Below the pieces are notes generated by a model, which saw only the letters and a program-made list of their open reading frames with translations, did no database searches and was not told the origin of the DNA. The translations under genes and the position numbers were made by a program. Positions 34,928-41,797 of a stretch of DNA of 41,797 nucleotides are shown one piece after another; position 1 is the stretch's first letter; each line of letters begins with the position of its first letter. This DNA is from Acidobacteriota bacterium (lineage in GTDB: Bacteria; Acidobacteriota; Vicinamibacteria; Vicinamibacterales; UBA2999): the NCBI GenBank assembly GCA_016192845.1, contig JACPTI010000143.1:1-41797 (forward strand), read 5' to 3'.

Positions 34928-35712
34928 AGATGCGTCAAGCGGAGATCACCGAGCACGGAACACCACGGTCGGGTCGCGCTGCGACCCGACGCGGCCAGCG
35001 CTGGCCGGGCGGTCCGCTTTGCGGACCGCCCCGAGGCACCGAGAAAACCTTTATTGGCCTCGGTGTCTCGGTGCCTCGGTGGTACGTGGGGGTGTGCGTC
35101 GCCGCGATCTGCCTCATGGGCTCGTCGAGCGCAGGGGCACAGACGCGCGAATTCATGCTCCGCGGCTTCGCTGACGTCGGATCGACGACCTTCTCGGCCA
35201 GCCGGAGCTTCAAGGCGGTGCTCGGCCGCGATCGCGGAGCGGTGTTCGGCGGCGGCGTCGAGGTGGTGCTCCCGCAGCGCGTCTTCCTCGCTCTCCGTGC
35301 CTCGCGCTTCCGCGGCACCGGGGAGCGCCTTTTTCTGTTCGGCGGCGAGCAGTTCCGCCTCGGGATTCCGACCACCGTCACCGTCACGCCGGTGGAGCTC
35401 GCCGGCGGCTACCGCTTCGATTACGGAAGGCGCATCGTGCCGTACGCCGGCGCGGGTGTGGGGTGGCACCGCTACACGGAAACGTCGCGGTTCGCCGACG
35501 CCGCCGAGAACGTCAGCGAGCGATTTCAGGGCTACCAGATTCTCGGCGGAGCCGAGGTGCGCGTGGCGCGCTGGGTCGGCGCCGCCTTCGAAGCGCAGTG
35601 GGCAAAGGTGCCCGACGCGCTCGGCACCGAGGCCACCAGCGCCGCGCGCGAGTTCGAGGAGTCCGATCTGGGCGGCGCAACCGTACGCGTAAAGGTCGTG
35701 ATCGGGCGATGA
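34924..35712 (+). CDS. Outer-membrane beta-barrel protein, small
   Basis: The mature part has eight or so alternating strands ending each in aromatics (FADVGSTTFSASRSFKAVLG, VFLALRASRFRGTG, VELAGGYRFDYGRRIVPYAGAGVGWHRY, VARWVGAAFEAQWAKV), as in OmpA/OmpW-sized porin-like barrels. Signal peptide WYVGVCVAAICLMGSSSAGAQ. The nominal ATG at 34924 overlaps the protease stop (ATGA), but the 45 residues before the signal peptide are encoded by four consecutive hairpins and are unlikely to be genuine protein; GTG at 35071 would give a normal signal-peptide start. ATGA overlap at its end with the MGMT-domain gene. Function unknown. Confidence 0.72.
   Translation: MKMRQAEITEHGTPRSGRAATRRGQRWPGGPLCGPPRGTEKTFIGLGVSVPRWYVGVCVAAICLMGSSSAGAQTREFMLRGFADVGSTTFSASRSFKAVLGRDRGAVFGGGVEVVLPQRVFLALRASRFRGTGERLFLFGGEQFRLGIPTTVTVTPVELAGGYRFDYGRRIVPYAGAGVGWHRYTETSRFADAAENVSERFQGYQILGGAEVRVARWVGAAFEAQWAKVPDALGTEATSAAREFEESDLGGATVRVKVVIGR
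34969..35079. repeat. Four consecutive hairpins at the 5' end of the barrel gene
   Basis: TCGGGTCGC-GCT-GCGACCCGA (34969-34989); the palindrome GGCCAGCGCTGGCC (34993-35006); GGGCGGTCCGC-TTT-GCGGACCGCCC (35007-35031); and CCGAGGCACCGAG (35031-35043) with CTCGGTGCCTCGG (35067-35079), whose spacer contains an AT-rich AAAACCTTTATT. No coding logic explains this packing. Confidence 0.85.
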
Positions 35713-35999
35713 GTGCCGGATCGTTTCGAGCGCGCGTGATCGCCGTCGTCAGACGGATCCCGCCGGGGCGCGTCGCCACCTACGGCGACGTGGCCGAGCT
35801 GGCCGGACACCCGCGCGCGTGGCGGGCGGTCGGCAACGTGATGCGCGAGTCCCGCGACCCCGCCACGCCGTGCCACCGCGTCGTCGGCGCCGCCTTGGAG
35901 CTCAAGCGTGAACGGCTGCGCGCCGAAGGCGTCGTGGTGAGCGCAACGCGCATCAGGCGGTTTCACGACATCCGCTGGACACGAGGCTCGAACCGGTAG
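35709..35999 (+). CDS. MGMT-domain DNA-binding protein (methyltransferase or ATL-type)
   Basis: 96 residues, only the C-terminal DNA-binding domain of O6-alkylguanine-DNA alkyltransferases. IPPGRVATYGDVAELAGHPRAWRAVGNVM is the helix-turn-helix, and TPCHRVV keeps the active-site Cys, which alkyltransferase-like proteins replace by Trp. It could therefore still accept alkyl groups, or act as a damage sensor. GAALELKRERLRAEGV follows as in short family members. ATG overlaps the barrel stop (ATGA). Confidence 0.88.
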   Translation: MSAGSFRARVIAVVRRIPPGRVATYGDVAELAGHPRAWRAVGNVMRESRDPATPCHRVVGAALELKRERLRAEGVVVSATRIRRFHDIRWTRGSNR

Positions 36000-36058
36000 G
36001 GTCGAGAGGGTATTTATCGCGCGACCGCGATCGGCAATGGTGACCGTATGGCGCCATC

Positions 36059-37309
36059 ATGGAGCACAGCCGTCCACATCGGCCGCGCGTGTCGCGCGAA
36101 ACGCGCCTCCTGCTGAGCACGGCGCTCGTCGCCACGCTGGCGCTCTGGATCCTCGCGCGCGTCCGCTTTCCCGATCAGCCGGCGGCGCCGACGCCGGTGC
36201 AGCCGCTGCTCACACAGCTCGGCGCCCGCGGGAGCTTCGAGGACCTCGCCTCCGAGCTGGCACAGCTGCGGCCGCGCATCGAACCGCTGCTCGTCGGCGG
36301 GGCGCTGCGCATCCGCGAGGACGCCGCGCTGACGCTGCTGGCGTCGAATCCGGGGTCAGATCCGGGTTCTCACCTCGGATCCGACCCCGACGTCATCGGC
36401 CTCGATCGCGCCTCGCGCCTCGCGGTCGTCCGCGCGCCAGCGATGCCGGCGCAGCCCCCCGCCGTCTGGAAGCCAGGCGATCCTGCCCAGCCGCGGTACT
36501 TCATGGCCACCGATCCCGCGACCGGCGCGCTGGCGCTTCGGCCGGTGCTGGTCGGTTCGCTCGTGCCGACCGCGAGTCCGCTCTGGCGCGAGCCGGTCTG
36601 GCTCGTGCCTCCGGGCACAGATCTCCTGCCGGGCTCGTTCGTCTTCACGACCGATGCGCTGCTGGTCGGGCTCGCCGTGGAGGTCACGGGCCGCATCGCC
36701 ATCATTCCGGCCGCCCTCCTGCTCCAGGAAGCCGACCGGCTGCTCGGGCCTGGCGTCCGCATGCCGGGCACGTTCGGCATCGAGGTGCAGGCGATCACGC
36801 CCCCCGTTGCGCGCGCGACTGGTGCCGCCGGCGGCGTCGTCGTTACGTGGGTGGATCCCGGAGGCCCGTCGGCGGACACGCTGGCGGTTGGAGACGTGAT
36901 CGAAACCGCAGACGGCGAAGCCGTGACGACGCCTCTGCACTGGACGGCGCGGGCCGCGCGCGCCACCGCCGGCAGCAGCGTCACCGTGACGGTGCGGCGG
37001 GACGGCGAAGTGCGCGAGGTCGGGCTGATCGCAGCACCCCTTCGCCCGGCTGCAGCGGCCGACATGCTCGGCCTGACGCTGCGGAACGTGCCGGGCACGG
37101 GCTCGATGATCGTCGAGGTGGAAGCCGGATCGCCGGCCGAGCGCGCCGGCCTGCGCAGCGGTGACGTCATCACGCTCGCCGGCGGCCTCAGAACCCCGTC
37201 GCCCGCCGCCGTGCGGCGCGCCTGGGACCGGGCGCCGGCCGGCACCGCCGTGCTCGTGGCGTACCTCCGCGACCGCGCGCCCGCGGTCACCGCGCTCGAG
37301 AAGCCATGA
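36059..37309 (+). CDS. HtrA-like protein with degenerate protease domain and two PDZ domains
   Basis: 416 residues, inner-membrane anchored by one helix (LLLSTALVATLALWILARV). Residues about 55-225 follow the outline of a trypsin-like HtrA fold (DVIGLDRASRLAVVRAPA, then a late region FVFTTDALLVGLAVEVTGR and IIPAALLLQEADRLL), but I cannot find the His-Asp-Ser triad or a GNSGGP motif, so it is probably inactive. Two PDZ domains follow (GGVVVTWVDPGGPSADTLAVGDVIETADG and GSMIVEVEAGSPAERAGLRSGDVITLAGG). Likely a periplasmic peptide-binding or scaffolding protein. A palindrome at 36351-36389 encodes an inserted NPGSDPGSHLGSDP. The stop overlaps the antiporter start (ATGA). Confidence 0.8.
   Translation: MEHSRPHRPRVSRETRLLLSTALVATLALWILARVRFPDQPAAPTPVQPLLTQLGARGSFEDLASELAQLRPRIEPLLVGGALRIREDAALTLLASNPGSDPGSHLGSDPDVIGLDRASRLAVVRAPAMPAQPPAVWKPGDPAQPRYFMATDPATGALALRPVLVGSLVPTASPLWREPVWLVPPGTDLLPGSFVFTTDALLVGLAVEVTGRIAIIPAALLLQEADRLLGPGVRMPGTFGIEVQAITPPVARATGAAGGVVVTWVDPGGPSADTLAVGDVIETADGEAVTTPLHWTARAARATAGSSVTVTVRRDGEVREVGLIAAPLRPAAAADMLGLTLRNVPGTGSMIVEVEAGSPAERAGLRSGDVITLAGGLRTPSPAAVRRAWDRAPAGTAVLVAYLRDRAPAVTALEKP
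36351..36389. repeat. In-frame palindrome in the HtrA-like gene
   Basis: CGGGGTCAGATCCG (36351-36364) and CGGATCCGACCCCG (36376-36389) pair in 13 of 14 positions. Its GGGGTC arm resembles the GGGGTCAGACCCC palindrome at 21702-21714. It encodes a Gly/Ser/Pro/Asp stretch in a region that otherwise reads LLAS...DVIGLD. Confidence 0.65.
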
Positions 37310-38384
37310 CACGGGCGTCTGAAGCGCTGTTGCTCCTGCTCGTCGGGGCCGTGCTGGGGCCGGACGGCATCCAGCTGCTCTCGACGGAAGTGCTCTCCTT
37401 CATCGACCCGGTGCTGCCGGTGGCGCTCGTCGCACTCGGCGCGCTCGTCGGCCTCGGATCGAGCGCCGAGGGGCGGCGCGAAAAGCGCCTGCTCGCGGCG
37501 GCGACGACCGACGCCGCCGTCACCGTCGCGCTCGTCACCGGAGGCATGCTGCTCGTCGCGCCGAGCTGGGGCGGCACGTCGAGCGTCCCCTCGTGGTTCG
37601 TCGCCGTCATGCTCGGCGTCTGCGCGGCGCCGTCGGCGGCGACCGCGGGGTCCCCACCGCGCCTGCGCGGTGGAGTGCCGGCGGCGCTGCGGCGCACCGG
37701 AGGCGAGCAGGTCATTGCCGATCGCGTCGGGGATCTCGACGCGCTGCTGCCGATCGTGCTTGGGGGGATCGCGCTCGCCTGGCTGCGCGCGCCGTCCGCC
37801 GCCGATGCGCTGCTCCTCGCGCTGCAGGCATGCGGCATCGCGCTCGTCATCGCGGCGGCCGCCTGGCTCCTCATCAGCCGGTCCTCGTCGGAGACCGAGC
37901 AGCGCGTGTTCACGGCGGCCCTGCTGCTGCTGCTCGGCGGCGCCGCCGACTACCTGTCGCTCTCGGCGCTGCTGAGCGGCCTCGTGGCGGGGCTCTTCGT
38001 CGAGTGGGTCGGCGGACCGGCGCGCGACGCGATCGGCCGCGACGTGCTGCAGTTCCAGCGCCCGCTGCTCGCGCTGGTGCTCCTCGTCACCGGCGCGCGC
38101 GTCGATCTGCCCCCGTCGTGGATCGGATTCGGCGTCACGTTCCTGCTGATCCGCACCGCGGCCAAGCTCGTCGGCGGCTGGGCGGCGACGCGTGTGGCGG
38201 GACCGGCGGCGCCGCGCGACCTGGGGATCGCCCTCCTCTCTCCGGGCATTCTGGGCATCGCCTTCGCGCTCAACGCACTGCGCGCCGCCGGGCCCGACGG
38301 CGCGCTCGTCCTGTCCGTGGCCACGGTCGGGACGATCGGCTCGGAGCTGCTGGCGGCGCTCGTCCGGCCCCGCGAGGCGGCCGA

Positions 38385-38388
<4 letters not shown>
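37306..38388 (+). CDS. Cation/proton antiporter-like membrane protein
   Basis: 360 residues, about ten hydrophobic helices, CPA-type. The N-terminal LLLLVGAVLGPDGIQLL, the short hydrophilic segment RRTGGEQVIADRVGDLDALLPIVLGG and the late LLLVTGARVDLPPSWIG and LGIALLSPGILGIAFALNALRAAG fit the sodium/proton exchanger superfamily, though I do not see a clear ND/DD ion-binding pair. Length is slightly below the usual 380-420. A Pro/Arg/Gly insertion (GSPPRLRGGVPAAL) is encoded by a GGGGTCCCC element at 37646-37680. Coupled by ATGA overlaps to the PDZ protein upstream and the antiporter-trehalose synthase fusion downstream, so it may form a complex with the latter. Confidence 0.78.
37646..37680. 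repeat. GGGGTCCCC palindromic element, in frame in the antiporter gene
   Basis: CGGGGTCCCC followed by CCACCGCGC (37654-37662), loop CT, GCGCGGTGG (37665-37673). Read in frame as GSPPRLRGGVP. It matches the elements in otsB (41450-41530) and upstream of the hydroxylase operon (6253-6300). Confidence 0.8.
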
Positions 38389-41173
<2,785 letters not shown>

Positions 41174-41174
<1 letters not shown>

Positions 41175-41797
41175 TGGGGCGACGGCTCATCCTGAGCGGA
41201 CGGCACCAGCCGGCGCTCGCGCAATTCGCGGCATCGAACGTCCTGGTGGCGTTCGACTTCGATGGTACCCTGGCGCCGATCGTACCGACGCCCGCCGCCG
41301 CTCGGATGCGGGCGGCGACGCGGCGGCTGCTCACGGCCGTCGCCCGGCGGTATCCGTGCGTGGTGCTCTCGGGCCGCCCGCTCGACGACCTCACTCGACG
41401 GCTCCGCCGCGTGCCGGTCTGGCACCTGGTCGGCGACCACGGGTTCGAAGCGGGGTCCCCGCCGCGCGGTTTTGGCGCGGTGGGGTGGGAAGCGGGGTCC
41501 CCGCCGCGCGGTTTTGGCGCAGTGGAGTGGCAGTCCTGGGGCGAGGTTCGCGAGATGGCCCCGCACGTGCAAGAGTGGGTGGCACAGTTGCGGCGCCGCC
41601 TGCCCGCCACGCGCGGGCTCGTCAACGAGCAGAAGCGGCACTCGGTGACGATTCACTACCGGCACGTCCGCAACAAGCGGCGCGTGCTGGCGGCGGTCGC
41701 GGACGCCGTCCGCCATCTGCGTGACGCGCGCGTCATCGGCGGCGCCGAGGCGGTGAACCTCATTCCGACCGGCGGCCCTCACAAGGGAATCGCGCTC
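41174..41797 (+). CDS. otsB: OtsB, trehalose-6-phosphate phosphatase (partial, runs off the window)
   Basis: First 208 codons of a HAD-family phosphatase that removes phosphate from trehalose-6-phosphate, the step after the synthase encoded directly upstream (start shares one base with its stop, TGATG). Motif I DFDGTLAPI with the nucleophile Asp28, motif II VVLSGRPLDDL, the cap region VNEQKRHSVTIHYRH and the start of motif III (GGPHKGIAL) are visible. Between HGFE and QSWGEVREM two tandem 14-residue repeats (AGSPPRGFGAVGWE and AGSPPRGFGAVEWQ) are inserted, coded by two copies of the GGGGTCCCC element. Whether this loop affects activity is unknown. The C-terminus lies outside the window. Confidence 0.9.
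41450..41530. repeat. Two tandem 42-bp GGGGTCCCC elements, in frame in otsB
   Basis: CGGGGTCCCCGCCGCGCGG, a TTTTG linker and GCGC[GA]GTGG[GA]GTGG, starting at 41451 and again at 41493, exactly 42 bp (14 codons) apart with two base differences in the second half. Each copy folds through CCGCGC/GCGCGG-type arms. Confidence 0.88.

Overview
The window is about 42 kb of very GC-rich bacterial DNA, most likely from an acidobacterium of the Vicinamibacteria type. That placement is inference. It rests on a PhoB-like winged-helix/TPR regulator, Oar-like TonB receptors with a carboxypeptidase-regulatory domain, an IS1634-type element, frequent GTG/TTG starts and abundant intergenic palindromes. No rRNA, tRNA or CRISPR array was found.

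Layout. 1-5.3 kb (minus strand): a two-component pair, fdhD and a winged-helix/TPR regulator. 5.4-9.3 kb (plus): a secreted metzincin-like protein and a two-gene molybdenum hydroxylase operon with a Tat signal. 9.5-11.9 kb: two tiny membrane proteins missed by simple ORF calling, an ACT-domain protein and a tartrate/isopropylmalate-type dehydrogenase. 12.3-16.7 kb: a TonB receptor frameshifted near its N-terminus, a TPR lipoprotein-like protein and a second receptor cut off after its first domain. 16.7-21.2 kb: an aldehyde dehydrogenase, a receiver domain lacking its phospho-acceptor, an intact IS1634-family element with a 6-bp target duplication, and a PilZ protein. 21.2-29.7 kb (minus): housekeeping and salvage genes (GGCT, HD hydrolase, Nudix, YjbQ, TsaD, MtnA, S23-like remnant, Cdd, PNP, NupC, DeoA). 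29.8-36.0 kb (plus): HEAT-repeat protein, HD-GYP phosphodiesterase, subtilase, outer-membrane barrel and MGMT-domain protein, mostly joined by ATGA overlaps. 36.1-41.8 kb (plus): a protease-dead HtrA/PDZ protein, a cation/proton antiporter, a one-chain fusion of a second antiporter with trehalose-6-phosphate synthase, and OtsB, which runs off the window.

How the genes work together. The last operon looks like a cation-efflux and trehalose osmoprotection module, with ion transport and compatible-solute synthesis in one membrane polypeptide. The 25.7-29.7 kb block imports nucleosides and splits or deaminates them; MtnA adds methylthioribose salvage. FdhD matures molybdenum enzymes and lies 3 kb from a molybdenum hydroxylase, though that enzyme class normally uses another sulfurase.

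Two repeat phenomena run through the window. (1) Intergenic elements made of 7-bp units, often as inverted arms; the unit differs from locus to locus but the architecture is the same, and they abut stop or start codons. (2) A GC-rich palindrome (CGGGGTCCCC followed by CCGCGC-loop-GCGCGG) found between genes and also in frame inside fdhD, an antiporter and otsB, resembling the coding palindromic elements known from Rickettsia.
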